A stretch of 33,264 nt of DNA from Chromera velia (lineage: Eukaryota > Sar > Chromeraceae): NCBI GenBank assembly GCA_018398765.1, contig JAHBMJ010000679.1, forward strand, positions 7,553 through 40,816, written 5' to 3'. The notes under the pieces were generated by a model that was not told where the DNA came from, did not search any database, and saw nothing but the letters and a program-made list of their open reading frames with translations. Position numbers and translations under genes: made by a program. Below, one piece after another: positions 10,329-20,655 of this stretch. Within the stretch, counting starts at the first letter, position 1. Each line of letters starts with the position of its first letter.

Positions 10329-13060
10329 GACCAGATACGGAAGTATGCATTGGAGGCGTCTCGCACCGGCGGGCAGGAGGCAATCAAGGAATTTCACAAT
10401 TTGATGCTTCTCGGTGCGGACCCGAACGCTTCCGTGGTCGGTCCATCCATGAGCCTCCACCGCTAAGGGTTGCTTTTCTCTTTTCTTACCATTCAAGACT
10501 CTATCCCTCCCTTTTTCCGGCACTAACACATGATGTTCTCACTCATTCTTCTTTTGCTCCTTAACTTGATACTTGACAATGCTCACATCTTCCGGCGGAC
10601 ATGTGTGTGTCGGCTGAAGAATGCCGAGAAATGTCAACATCTTCAGACGCTCCCTCTCAAAATGATTTCCCACTTCTGTTTGCAGAAAGGCGATCCGCTC
10701 CTCCACTTTGTTCTCCGTCAGGTTGAGGCCGACCCAAGCACCAGTTCTGCACTCGTCAAATTGCTTATCAAGTGCGGCGCTTCGCCACTACAGCCTAACA
10801 AGGTCTGTTGTTCTCGGGCCCTTCAGCATCACTTTTGTTATTTTCTTCTGCCGGCTTGATGGTCTCCTTGCCGCTGTCGAGCTCTCCTTTAATCTGCTGG
10901 TCTCCCTTGTCTTCTTCCCGTTTTACGCGCATACCATTCTCAGCCTTCTAGCGAGAAAAGTTGATGCCTTGTTTCGGTCTGCGTTCCTTCGATCTTTCAG
11001 TGTCTGACGACAAGTCTGCGTAACATGTGTCCGTCCTTTCTTCACCCGACCTTTCAACAATGCTCAGAGCGGAAAAAAACAAGGCATGCATGGATTCATG
11101 GTAAGAATTTTGTATGAAAATGACTCCATTCAAGAAGGTTTAGGGCGGAATCGTTGTGAGTCCTCTTCTTCCTCTTTCCCTTCATCCTTCTCGACGCATA
11201 CCTGTATTCTGCATCTCCGATTCTGCTGTTCTCATTTTTGTCGTTTGAAGTATGTGAGATGTTGTTTATTTCTTTGTCAGAGTTCCTCGGTCCTTCCATG
11301 AATAGCTGATGGATCAAACAAACAGTCAGCAGATTGCGTTGGGTGACACTGGCACGTTCTGTCCAAACTTTCTTCGATCTTCTTGGAGTGTGCTTACAGT
11401 GTTTCGATTTGTCATCCTGACGGATGCTATCTTTTTGCTGCTGCAGATATGTGGGCGCACGCCACTCTACGCCGCCGCTCTTGAAGGCCGCGATGCGGTC
11501 GTCTCGATTCTGGTTGCGGCAGGGGCGGATAAGGACAAGGCAGACCGCGTGAGTCTTCTTCTTCATCCAGTTTCTTCCTGTGCTCCGATCGGATTCCCAG
11601 TTTGTGGCTGATTGTCTGAACAGAGACCTTTTTTTGGTTTGGACTCTGGAGTTTGCCTATCTATTCCTCTCGGTGGATAATCCCTTTTGTTCATGCATGC
11701 AGTCTGGGGAAACTCCGCTCTACGTCGCCGCTTTTGGAGGCCACGATGCGGTCGTGTCGATGCTTGTTTCGGCAGGGGCGGATAAGGACAAGGCAGCCAA
11801 TGTGAGTCCTCTTTTTCCCCGTTGCCATTTCTCGACGCGTGTCCTTTTTCTTCAAGCCCGCTTCTTTCTTCTCATTTTTTCTACTTCAAATATGAGGAAT
11901 CATGTTGCTTTTTCTTTATGAGAGTTCTTTGGTCCTTCCATGAATTGCTGATGGATCAGACAGACAATCAGCAGGTTGCGTTGGGTCACAGTGGCTGGCA
12001 CGTTCTGTCCATCCAATCAAGATTGTTGCGGCATGTAGGGGCACATAAGGAGAATTAAGGCAGAAGAATTAAGCGAGTCTTCTTCCTCTTCATTCACTGC
12101 ATGTGTGTAACAGTTTCTTTCTGTGCCCCGTTCCCAGTTTGTGGCTGATTGACTGAACAGAGACCTTTTTTAGGTTTGGACTCTGGGGTGTCCCTATCTA
12201 TTCCTCTCGGTGGACATTCCCTTTTTATCGTGCATGCAGTCAGGGGAAACTCCGCTCTTCATCGCAGCTCAGCGCGGCCACGGTACCGTAGCGTCGATTC
12301 TGCTTGAGGCAGGGGCGGATAAGGACAAAGCAACCAATGTGAGTCCTCTTTTCCTCTTTTCCTTAATCTTTCTCGATGCGTACCTGTATCCTGCATCTCC
12401 GATTCTGCTGTTCTCATTTTTGTCGTTTGAAGTATGTGAGATGTTGTTTATTTCTTTGTCAGAGTTCCTCGGTCCTTCTATGAATTGCTGTTGGATCAAA
12501 CAGACAGTCGGGTGACAGTGGCACGTCTTCCTCTTCCTTCGATCTGTGAATTTACAGTATGCTTACAATGTTTCGATTTGTCAGCCTGACGGATGATATC
12601 TTTTTGCTGCTGCAGACTGGGCAGACGCCACTCTACGCCGCTGCTTCGCGGGGCCACCGTGCGGTCATGTCGATTCTTGTTTCGGCAGGGGTGGATAAGG
12701 ACAAGGCAGAAGAAGTGAGTCCTCTTTTTCCCCTTTAATTCCATGAAACTGGCTCGACGCGTACCTATATCCTGCATCTCTGATTCTGCTGTTCTCATTT
12801 TTGTCGTTTGAAGTATGTGAGATGTTGTTCATTTCTTTGTCGGAGTTCTTTGGTGCTTCCATGGATTGCTGATGGATCAAACAGACAGTCAGCAGATTGC
12901 GTTGGGTGACACTGGCACATTCTGTCCAAACTTTCTTCGATCTTCTTGGAGTGTGCTTACAGTGTTTCGATTTGTCAGCCTGGCGGATGATATCTTTTTG
13001 CTGCTGCAGTATGGGCAGACGCCGCTCTACGCCGCCGCGAGATACGGCCCCGATATATGA
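10329..13060 (+). CDS. Ankyrin-repeat exons (exons 12-18), last one truncated
   Basis: Exons 12 and 13 encode divergent ankyrin units (LLGADPNASV joined to KGDPLLHFVLRQ...LLIKCGASP). Exon 14 (34 codons) and exons 15, 16 and 17 (33 codons each) each encode one full consensus repeat (GETPLYVAA, GHDAVVSMLVSAGADKDKA), all in phase 0. Exon 18 (13010-13060) starts another repeat (YGQTPLYAAARYG) but runs into non-homologous DNA and a TGA at 13058-13060 after about 15 codons. Ankyrin repeats are protein-binding modules; the array probably recruited targets for the kinase. High identity between exons, and between their introns, shows recent tandem duplication. The family normally ends with a capping repeat, which is missing here. 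Confidence 0.85.
11086..11160 (+). other. Hairpin-family fragment next to a remnant ankyrin exon end
   Basis: Within the intron before exon 14, GAATTTTGTATGAAAATGAC (from about 11106) matches the inner arm of the hairpin elements at 4755-4842 and 6091-6149. It is followed by AGGGCGGAATCGTT and then GTGAGTCCTC at 11155, the same donor context that follows exons 15-17. This looks like the last few codons of a lost ankyrin exon with the hairpin fragment sitting where the exon body should be. No clear flanking duplication is visible. Confidence 0.45.
11157..13009 (+). repeat. Tandem exon-intron modules of the ankyrin array
   Basis: Two intron types recur. Type X (contains GATGGATCAAACAGACAGTC and ends TTTTTGCTGCTGCAG) precedes exons 14, 17 and 18, with a related copy after exon 15. 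Type Y (contains CTGAACAGAGACC and ends GTGCATGCAG or TTCATGCATGCAG) precedes exons 15 and 16. Intron sequences are almost as similar as the exons, so duplications were recent and the duplicated unit included exon plus intron, at times two exons. Confidence 0.8.
12024..12080 (+). pseudogene. Decayed ankyrin exon inside the exon 15-16 intron
   Basis: This stretch (GTTGCGGCATGTAGGGGC... then AAGCGAGTCTTCTTCC) aligns with the 3' end of exon 14 (GTTGCGGCAGGGGCGG... and its GTGAGTCTTCTTC donor), but has small insertions, a TAG and a mutated donor (GCGAGT). It sits between a type X and a type Y intron remnant, where the module order predicts an exon. I infer a dead repeat exon now spliced over. Confidence 0.65.
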
Positions 13061-14026
13061 ACTACACTGAAACTATAGTGTGACATAATTCAAATTGTGA
13101 TACAATAGTAACAATACCCTATGCATTAGTATCAGTGACACAAATAATTGTGTCACAATAGGTGTGATGAAATAGTTAGGGTAAGTTAGGTATGATGAAA
13201 TTGTCAGATCGACAACAATTGAAGTGATCATCCTAGACTTTCAAAGTGACTTGAAGTCTTCAGAGTCGTTGAAGTTCACATTATTCCTAGGAGGCTAGGA
13301 CTATTCTTTTATATTGGCATTCACTCACAGTGACTCACTCACTGTGACCTAGACTGTGATTCACCCATTCACTCACGTCACTCACTCACCTCATTCATTC
13401 ACTCACTCACTTTAACACTCACTTATATATATACATTACTCCTTCTCACCCTAGTTCTCACCAAGTCACCATCTCATCTTACTGCATGTAAGGAAGAGCG
13501 GAGAAGAAACGCACAAAAGTTCAGGCACATTTCAGGCATAAACTACTATTGAGGAGTCTTACAATCTCAAGAGTAATGCTGCTAATCTATAATGAGCGAT
13601 AATAAGGCGGGACATATGGCTTTAAAGTTGATGGTTTCAGCTTGGATGAGGTTATACTATAGCATAGCTGTATATTAACTTTCTGTAGGGCCATGCATGA
13701 TTTGTTTATGCATATACAGGGTCCGCGCAGCCCGTAGCGGCTATGACACTACCCTTTGGGCCCCCCTCGACGCGTGTAGAGCTGCACCAAACACCGTACG
13801 TAAACACACGATTTACAACTATTTTTTCACAGTCTAGAATCACAGAATAACACAGATAAATGTGAATAAATTAAATCAGTCAAAAGATCTTAAAATCACA
13901 ATTATTGTATCATAAGTTATTGTAACATAAAACGTTCTAGAAATTTTTATTGTGGCACACTAAAGTTCCCTAGATAGTTCCAGTGTACTTTGAACTTAAA
14001 GTGTCCGTTTAAAAAATATACCTTAT
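13055..14026. mobile_element. AT-rich inverted-repeat element interrupting ankyrin exon 18
   Basis: The coding match to the ankyrin repeat ends at about 13054. The first bases after it (TACACTGAAACTAT then AGTGTGACATAAT, near 13065-13094) match, in inverted orientation and with a 12-bp gap, the stretch around 13948-13988 (TACACTGGAACTAT then AGTGTGCCACAAT on the reverse strand). Further inverted partners lie inside (13345-13365 against about 13828-13845). A block of CACT repeats lies at about 13320-13430. No open frame of note. I infer a non-autonomous foldback or MITE-like element; its exact ends and target duplication are not resolved. Confidence 0.5.
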
Positions 14027-14053
14027 GCTGTTAGGAGTAACCAACTTACTTTA

Positions 14054-14086
14054 GTTACCGAGGCGGCCGTTAGGCCGCTTGGTAAC
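14054..14086. repeat. 33-bp hairpin near the left end of the TIR element
   Basis: Arms GTTACCGAGGCGGCC and GGCCGCTTGGTAAC pair around a GTTA loop with one bulge. It is the first of the GGTAAYC-type subterminal repeats. Confidence 0.7.
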
Positions 14087-14542
14087 CATTTTCATGGTTA
14101 TAGTAATCGTGCAGAGTCATATTGATTACCGTTGTTTCGGTAACCAAAACAGTGGTAATCGTTCTTTTAAGCAAAAGAAACTAGTGGGTAAATCAAGTAC
14201 CGAAGATAGATTTATAAAGTTCTTTTATGTTTAGAACTATGTGTAAGTATGTGTAAGTTAAAGTAAAGTTCTTGATATTATAGAAACAACTTAGACAAAA
14301 AAAGTTTAAAAATGATATAAAATAAGATTTTTTACGTCGTATACTGTACTCGTACACAGTTTTTAAAGATGCGTTTCTCCTATATTAATATTATTAAATC
14401 TCGATGCAACACATTTATAGACAGATACAGCCAGATTACCGCAATAGTGGTAATCCCTTCAGACCCCCCTAGTTACCAAGTTTTGGTTACCAATTTGATG
14501 GTAATCTAGATGGTAACCAAAAGCTTTCTGAAAAAGGCCGGT

Positions 14543-14843
14543 TGAAGAGAACTAGAATGATCCAGTTAAGGATATCAGTTTAGTCGCTTACACGGTTCTC
14601 TATACAGGAATAATAATGCAAGATGTTTGTCCGGCTTCTGCTCTCATCGATCGAGAGTTGTTCCATCGAATCACACTGAGCATTTCACTAAGCAATTTCA
14701 CAATATGGATTGACGCATGCATTTTCTCCGTCTCCGTAATGTCTCAAGCCGCGCCGCACCGATAGGCAACGCAGCAGCACGGGATCGGCCAAGTCGGGCC
14801 GACCAATGCACACCCGTCTCCTCTCTATAAGTGGCTGATTACA
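14543..14843 (-). repeat. 3' LTR of the copia element (left in window)
   Basis: 301 bp, TG...CA in plus orientation, preceded by CCGGT. Confidence 0.92.
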
Positions 14844-14872
14844 TGCATTCCTTTTTTTTTTTTTTTTTTTTT
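14844..14872 (-). other. Polypurine tract of the copia element
   Basis: The minus strand has a long A run followed by GGAATGCA directly before the 3' LTR. The pol stop codon TAA overlaps the start of the A run. Confidence 0.6.
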
Positions 14873-16980
14873 ACAGGACAATCAGAGATGGGGTCGACGT
14901 GACAGAAGGAGAGGAGTGAGAAGTGAAAAAATGGAGTAAAAGCTCAATGAACGTTGGCTTTGTCAAAGGGTCAGCCATGTTGGAATGGGAACGGACGAAC
15001 GAAAGGCGGATAGAAGCTTCATCCAGCGCATCACAGAGGGAAAGGGTGTGTAGGACGAGTGTGCAAGGCGATTTTTCGATGATGCAGAGCTGAAGTGACT
15101 CTATGACGGATTGGAGGGCATGCTCGGTCGGACGGGGCATCTCACTGGAAACCAGCTTCAGCAAGTCATTGGAGTCTACCCCTACTTCAGCCATAACTCC
15201 CGCTTTCCAGACGCACCTCAAGACAGGCAAGAGACACTCTAAGAAATCAACAAGGTCATGAGCAGCGTAGAGTTCAGCTCGGGTAGAAGACCGGGCGACT
15301 CGCTTTTGGGAAAATGCCCGCCAGTGTAGGATGGTAAACTTCAAAGTGAAGAGCCACCCAGACTGTGGATGCGCATTTCCGGCAGACCCCAATGCGGCAT
15401 CGCTCCATGACTTAGTGGAGAGGGGGGATGATGTGGAAGGGACGTCAGAGCGAGAGATACGGAGGATGCGGGAGGTGGCGGTGCGTCGGGCATAACGGAG
15501 AAAGGAAAGGAGATAATCAGCATCTGTGTGAGTGGGAGCAGAGGAATGACGGCTTAGTTGATTGCACCCTTGTGACAAGTCGGGGCGAGTGTCTCGTGCA
15601 ACCCACGAAAAACACCCTAACCTTTCACGAAAGGCTTTTCCTTCCTGGGTTGTCAAGAGACGGAGCGGTTTAGAGGGAAGCTCGCGAGACGATGGGGGGA
15701 GGGGGAACAAATCAGGAGGGGGAGTGGGGACAGAAGAGGGAACGGAAGCAGAAGAATCTGCAGAATCCTCCATACCCTCAGGGAGGGGGAGAGACAGGAG
15801 GTACTCGGTTTGGTGGATGTGCACGGAGTTCCGTGACACATTAAAATCCACCCCTGCCCAGCGGAGGGTTCCGTTCTCAGGTTTGGTGATCTTCATCTGG
15901 TAACCTCCTTTGGCTGCAATCTCGCGTGCTAGCTGAACTGCAGACCGACTAATAGGCAGGATGGCAAAGTCGTCAACAAACGTGGGAAGGATACCAAGGA
16001 GATAGGAAGTGGGGGCCTCAGGCTTACCCGTCCATTTCCACCACATTCCTCAAACAGAGCAAGGCACCCACCCTGCTGCTGCGAGCGTCTTGTTGCGAGA
16101 GCGGTCCCACAAATTTCCAGAGTCGCGGAGCCCGTAAAGCGCACGGTTGAGGAGCCACAGGAACTTCCCATGGTCTGGGTGATCTTTCGGGGGATGGACA
16201 TAAAGGGAATCGGAACGGAGAGCCGTGAGGTACGCTGTTTTCACATCGGCCACAACGATTTCACGGGGGTCAAAGTCGGAGTGAGCAAAGGCCATGGCAA
16301 GGGCAATGCGTATGGCAGACTGCGAAGCAGTAGCGCAGGACGTTGTGACTCCTTCACGGTGGTCGAAAAAAGGAGTGCCATCAGCAACGACTCGAGACTT
16401 GTACTTCTAAGAACCTTCCTCGACACGCTTCTTGGTGTCAACAAAATGGGTGGGCACAGCAAAGCGGCGGTGCTCGGCGTCTACTTCTGCGATTGGGACT
16501 CGCTTGTATGCATCATTGTCAGCAATTAAGTGACTGCAACTCTGCGGCACGGGACTTGGCTCGCCCGTCGAGCTGTTCTACTATGAGCCCCCGGTGTGGG
16601 AGAGGAATGTAAGTTGTGGCAGCTTGGAACGCACTGGGCCCCACCTCAGTATCCTCGTTCCACAAATACACAACAGACGCACCTGCAACTGGAGTCGGGT
16701 GGGGGGGAGGAGGGAAGATGGCAGCCACGGCTGCTGAGGAGGCAAGTGAATCGAAAGACAGCCGATCGGTGGGGAACACTGTTTTTGGGCTTGCAAGGAG
16801 AACACTTCGGTAAGTATCACAGAGGTGGGAGGGGAGAGTCCCCTCGGCAGAGACGACAATGTTTCGCTCAACAACCTCTTCTGGGACTAGAAAGCAAAGC
16901 TCGGGCCCACACCCAGAAGGTTTTTGTGCACCGTACAAAAGTTTGGGGCGGCCCCTGAGAAGGCACCATGCAGGCTGCAT
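14871..16980 (-). pseudogene. copia reverse transcriptase and RNase H region
   Basis: After a linker (16519-16980) a one-base shift near 16530 moves the frame. RT motifs are KYKSRVVADG, VADVKTAYLTAL, LLNRALYGLRDSGNLW and FVDD (catalytic aspartates, in TFVDDFAIL). RNase H shows SWSDAALGS, SSTRAELYAAHD and a later Asp (VGVDSNDLL), the usual D-E-D set. Breaks are TAG at 16407-16409 and TGA at 16050-16052. The region from 16046 to 14871 is one uninterrupted 391-codon frame ending in TAA. Confidence 0.9.
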
Positions 16981-17016
16981 GTGTCGGCTTGCAAGAGGCT
17001 GCTTACTGTGTGATCC

Positions 17017-19221
17017 CTATGCCTGAACCTCAACCCGTCCCTCACCTTCAAGGTCGACAGTACGGACACTACCAAGGAAACAGCGGCCTGTGTTCTCATC
17101 CCGCCAAAGAATGAGCTCATCTTTGCCAAAATCAGTGATGTCAAACTTGGGAGAAGGCGGCTGGTCAGACGGATACTGTATGTTTGAAGACTGTTGCGGT
17201 TGCTGCTGTTGCGCCTGGTGAGGAGACCCAATGGATGTGTCCGGGCGCTCGGAAGGGGAGTCCAACGGCAACGGAACGACATAGACAGGGTCTGGGTGGG
17301 GGCTGTCATTGGGACGGATGCACCAGCGATGCGACAGGATGGGCCGTCCAGAAGGAAGACGCAATCGGAACACATGCTCACTTATGCGCTGCAGAACAGT
17401 CGCAGAAGTGTAGAGGGGTGCAAGCTTAGCGCGGGGATGGTCAGGGTGATGGTAGAGGACGGACGAGCCAATAGGGAATGGGGACATCTCGGCAGAGGGG
17501 CGACGGGAGGTCTAAAGGAGGTTACGCAGGGCGTCGATGGGAGGACTGGGTGGCTGGGCACCCTAGCGTCGCTCGAATGGGCTCTTGTGAGTGGATTCTC
17601 GAGGCTGACGATTGTATTTAGCTGTGGCAAAGGAAGCAAACTCCTTCCAATGCGAATCGTCAAGACCTCGATCTCTGAGAATGCCCCGCAAAATCGTGAG
17701 CCACTCACGATGGGAACGCTCTGTTTTGCCGAGAGAGTGGTGGCTGCCTAGAGGGGTCAAGGGGTTTGTGGCTTCCCGCTTAGCCAACCACTCACACCAA
17801 TCACCTTGAAATTCGATCCCGTGATCGGTTATCACCTCAGGGGTGAGATTACCCTCCAGACTGCGGGACCAACAATCATAGACGGCACGGATTGTGGCAG
17901 AATCTTTTGTTTCGACTACCTCTTGAGCAAGCCAGTCATCATGCTGGTCTTGGATGTGCAATGAATACCCCCCTTTCAACCCCATCACAAGGTCACAACA
18001 TACTCGCTACCTAGGGCGATCGACCTTCAAAGACCTCCGGGTGCCGTCTCCCCCATGCCTCAGCTTCACATGCGCACACATACCCCCTCGGATGCATGGG
18101 AGCAGGGCGCGTTGAACGGCATGGTAGGAAATGCTGCTACGACCGGGAAGAAGGTCAGAAAGTGACGCACAGAGGGAACGCCAAGTGGCCTCGATGCCTG
18201 CGTGTCCTAACCATTCGTGATATGCGCGGATGAGTTCATCAACAGTGGCTTTAATGGAGATGGGGGGGGGGTGCTGTGAGAAAGAAGATTTTGGTTGCTG
18301 AGAAGGAGGCTGATCGGAGGCTGAAGAACTGTTACAAGATGATGAAACGGGGGGAGAGACAGCGGATTCTCTCGAATGAGTTTTCATAATATGAGACTGG
18401 GTGCGATTTCCTTGATGCTGCTTCTTCTTTTTGGTTGCCTTCAAACGAGCGGGGAGGTGTCCATTTGCGAGGACAACCGGAAAAGGAGACAACGGAGGGG
18501 ATACAGGCGATGCAGGGTCCACCGCAACGGCCGCTGGAGACACAGAAGGAGAATTCAAAACGGGTGGGGACTTGGGCGGGGAAGTCCCATCTATCTCCAG
18601 AGGCAGAAAAAATAGATCATTTGCTGTATGGAGAAAATTGATAACGGTGGAGGGGAGTTCCAAGGATCCAGTCCGATAGTCAAATCGCGCGCCTAGTTTG
18701 ATGAGACGCTGATTGCTGATGAGTGAGAGGATGACTGCTTCTGTTTCTATGATGGACGGTTTCAACATAGCAGGCTGCCCATTTAGTTTGCAAGGAATGG
18801 TGGCACGGCGCCGCATCCTCACTTTTGTTCGACAAGCAGTAACAACGGAAAGAGGTGTCGGCAAATCAGTCTCAGTCCATTGCAACCCTGACTCTTCAGC
18901 ATGCTTGTTCAGCCAGCCACGAGTGCACGTAGTGCCACTTGCACCCAGATCAAGCAAACACATAAAACCGTCAAAAGAAAAACTAGAAGAAACAGGAAGA
19001 GAAAAAGCTGACTGTGATAAATGCCCTACAGCGGCAGCTGCAGGGGAGGCCTCCGAATCTGCATCCGATGCCTCTAACTCATTCATTTCGCCAGTTAGAG
19101 CCCCTCCCTGCTGACGAGTTTGCCCTTTTCCTGATCCTGTAAACTGTCTCCCCCTCTTTCCCTGCCCGCCCCCATTCCCGCCGGACCCGCCCCCGCCTCC
19201 ACTGTAGCCGTAGGCCCTCAA
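17017..19221 (-). pseudogene. copia protease and integrase region
   Basis: An aspartic-protease-like motif reads LLDLGASGTT near 18950, with Leu where the family has Thr or Ser (D-T/S-G), so the active site may be damaged. The GAG-pre-integrase His pair is in YHEWLGHAG near 18220, with downstream Cys residues (CIRGGMC). The integrase core follows, with CDLVMG, ITDHGIEF (second Asp) and GKTERSHRE (Glu). A Pro/Gln-rich tail ends the segment. In-frame TAG codons are at 18007-18009, 17563-17565, 17512-17514 and 17017-17019; all flanking sequence stays in one frame. Confidence 0.85.
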
Positions 19222-20280
19222 GAGGGCAAAGTGGTCACAGGCGAGGTCACAGTCACCAGTCTTGTGTCCCCAGTGATCACAATCGCTACAGTACTGCTAT
19301 TTCAGGCTACAGTAGTGGGTCTTGTGTTCATAGTGAGGGCGCTTTCGAGACGGTCCACTCACACGGGGCCGAGGGTGGCCAGTGGAAGAGCGACCTATTA
19401 GCTGCACGCCGTATGTTTGTGCGGGAATGGATGGATTGGCAGGGAGACGGGAAAAACAAGAGGGCTGGGCAAAGTGGTGGAATTTGGCTACCGCACCATC
19501 ATTTCCATCAAAAGGCATATGGGGGGCGATGCTGCTCTCAACATTCGTACACACAGTGCTGTCGGAAATGCCGTTGATGAGGACCAGGGAAGTGAGCTGC
19601 CCCTGACGGCAGGTGAGCGGGTCAAGGAGGGGAACGAGCTTCTTCTCCACCCTCCAAGTGCTGAAATCGGTTTTGTCTCCCACTCCGGACCACACAGGGA
19701 CAATCTCTTCCTACAACGAGAGACAGGAAATTTCTCGGCAGGCTGCCCTCACCGTCTCGATGTACTTCTCAACGTTGGAGGAGTCGGAAGTGGACAGAGT
19801 AAAAAGAAAGCGGAAGTTTGTGAACATCCGCTTATGTTCGGTTTCCCCCGATAACTGCAAGATGACATTCTTGCAGTGTTCGATATCATCAGACTTGGGG
19901 GGGGAGAGATCTGAGACAAGATCGTAGAGCTTAGGGTATTTTTGCAAACCCTGGCAGAATGCTGCTGCACGGATGTCTGACGGCGCACTCACAGGCTGCA
20001 ATTTGCAGTGGTCTTCAAACGCCTTGACAATCGTGACTCTACCCCCGTGAGTATTCTTGAAGGGGAGCTCGCACTTCCATGGGGCGAATTTCCCCATGTC
20101 AGTGGTGGGGGTGGGAGTGACTGTCGGAGATGGAACAGAAGTGGACTAAAAAAGAAATAACTGCGCCAATTTGTTGACATTGGCGGTCAACAAGTCCAAG
20201 TCAGAGAGGCTGGGGCTTTGATCAGAAGGGCCTTTGGAGATAAAACGGCCATCGGCCCCTCGAGGTTGGTCTCCGTCCAT
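19222..20280 (-). pseudogene. copia gag region with CCHC zinc knuckle
   Basis: The likely start is the ATG at 20280 (MDGDQPRGADGRF). The frame then runs through the capsid-like region to a Gly-rich, basic tail beginning near 19205. A CX2CX4HX4C knuckle (YCSDCDHWGHKTGDC) lies at about 19249-19293. The single frame is interrupted by TAG at 20146-20148, 19711-19713 and 19297-19299, with no indel between them. Gag packages element RNA in the cytoplasm. Downstream pol is in the same frame, so this is one gag-pol polyprotein. Confidence 0.8.
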
Positions 20281-20341
20281 CAGAGAGGGAAAGCTACACT
20301 CTGATACAGACCAACAGACCCTGAGAAGAAAGAGGAAAGAA

Positions 20342-20354
20342 CCAATTGCTACCA
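20342..20354 (-). other. Primer-binding site of the copia element
   Basis: Immediately inside the 5' LTR the minus strand reads TGGTAGCAATTGG. TGGTAGCA is complementary to an initiator-tRNA-like 3' end (TGCTACCA), the usual primer for copia elements. Confidence 0.65.
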
Positions 20355-20655
20355 TGAAAAGAACTAGAATGGTCCAGTTAAGGACATCAGTCTAGTCGCT
20401 TATACGGTTCTTTATACAGGAATACTAATGTAAGATGTTTGTCCGGCTTCTGCTCTCATCGATCGAGAGTTGTTCCATCGAATCACACTGAGCATTTCAC
20501 TAAGCAATTTCATAACATGGATTGACGCATGCATTTTCTCCGTCTCCGTAATATCTCAAGCCGCGCTGCACCAATAGGCAACGCAGCAGCACGGGACCGG
20601 CCAAGTCGGGCCGACCAATGCACACCCGTTTCCTCTCTATAAGTGGCTGATTACA
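20355..20655 (-). repeat. 5' LTR of the copia element (right in window)
   Basis: 301 bp, TG...CA in plus orientation, followed by CCGGT. Confidence 0.92.

Larger units (their letters stand above)
3639..13060 (+). pseudogene. RLK/Pelle-type protein kinase with C-terminal ankyrin repeats, decaying
   Basis: Inferred exons: 3639-3839, 4050-4140, 4844-5029, 5435-5617, 6029-6078 plus 6177-6241, 6530-6614, 7108-7224, 7682-7764, 8178-8358, 8724-8982, 9401-9633, 10329-10436, 10686-10802, 11447-11548, 11703-11801, 12240-12338, 12616-12714, 13010-13060. All junctions are GT-AG and keep one frame of about 800 codons; the exon 5/6 donor, in a GTCA run, is the least certain. The order is a His/Tyr/Pro-rich N-terminus, kinase, Gln/His linker, ankyrin repeats. 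Against function are TGA at 4921-4923 where the family has Arg (KF*HPNLV), TAG at 7129-7131, and a 3' end cut off by inserted DNA near 13055. The TAG could be avoided if an acceptor ending at 7131 is used. I infer a recent pseudogene or damaged allele; an assembly error at the TGA cannot be excluded. Joining the kinase and ankyrin halves rests on splice-phase continuity, and a separate gene could start at the ATG at 9430. Confidence 0.65.
14543..20655 (-). mobile_element. Ty1/copia LTR retrotransposon, 6.1 kb, nested and degenerate
   Basis: Two 301-bp LTRs (14543-14843 and 20355-20655) begin TG and end CA, flanked by target duplication CCGGT (14538-14542 and 20656-20660). They differ at about 15 positions by hand count, nearly all transitions. 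On the minus strand the order is gag with a CCHC knuckle, protease, integrase, RT, RNase H, the copia order (integrase before RT). The primer-binding site and polypurine tract are in place. The coding frame carries eight TAG, one TGA and one frameshift, so this copy is not autonomous. Confidence 0.95.

Noticed and set aside
9848-10564. 238-codon plus-strand open frame
   Set aside because: It crosses a CT repeat and reads exon 12 in the wrong frame; the ankyrin frame with GT-AG borders explains the coding part better.
18376-19114. Plus-strand open frames across the copia element
   Set aside because: They are antisense shadows of the gag-pol frame, which has clear domain motifs.
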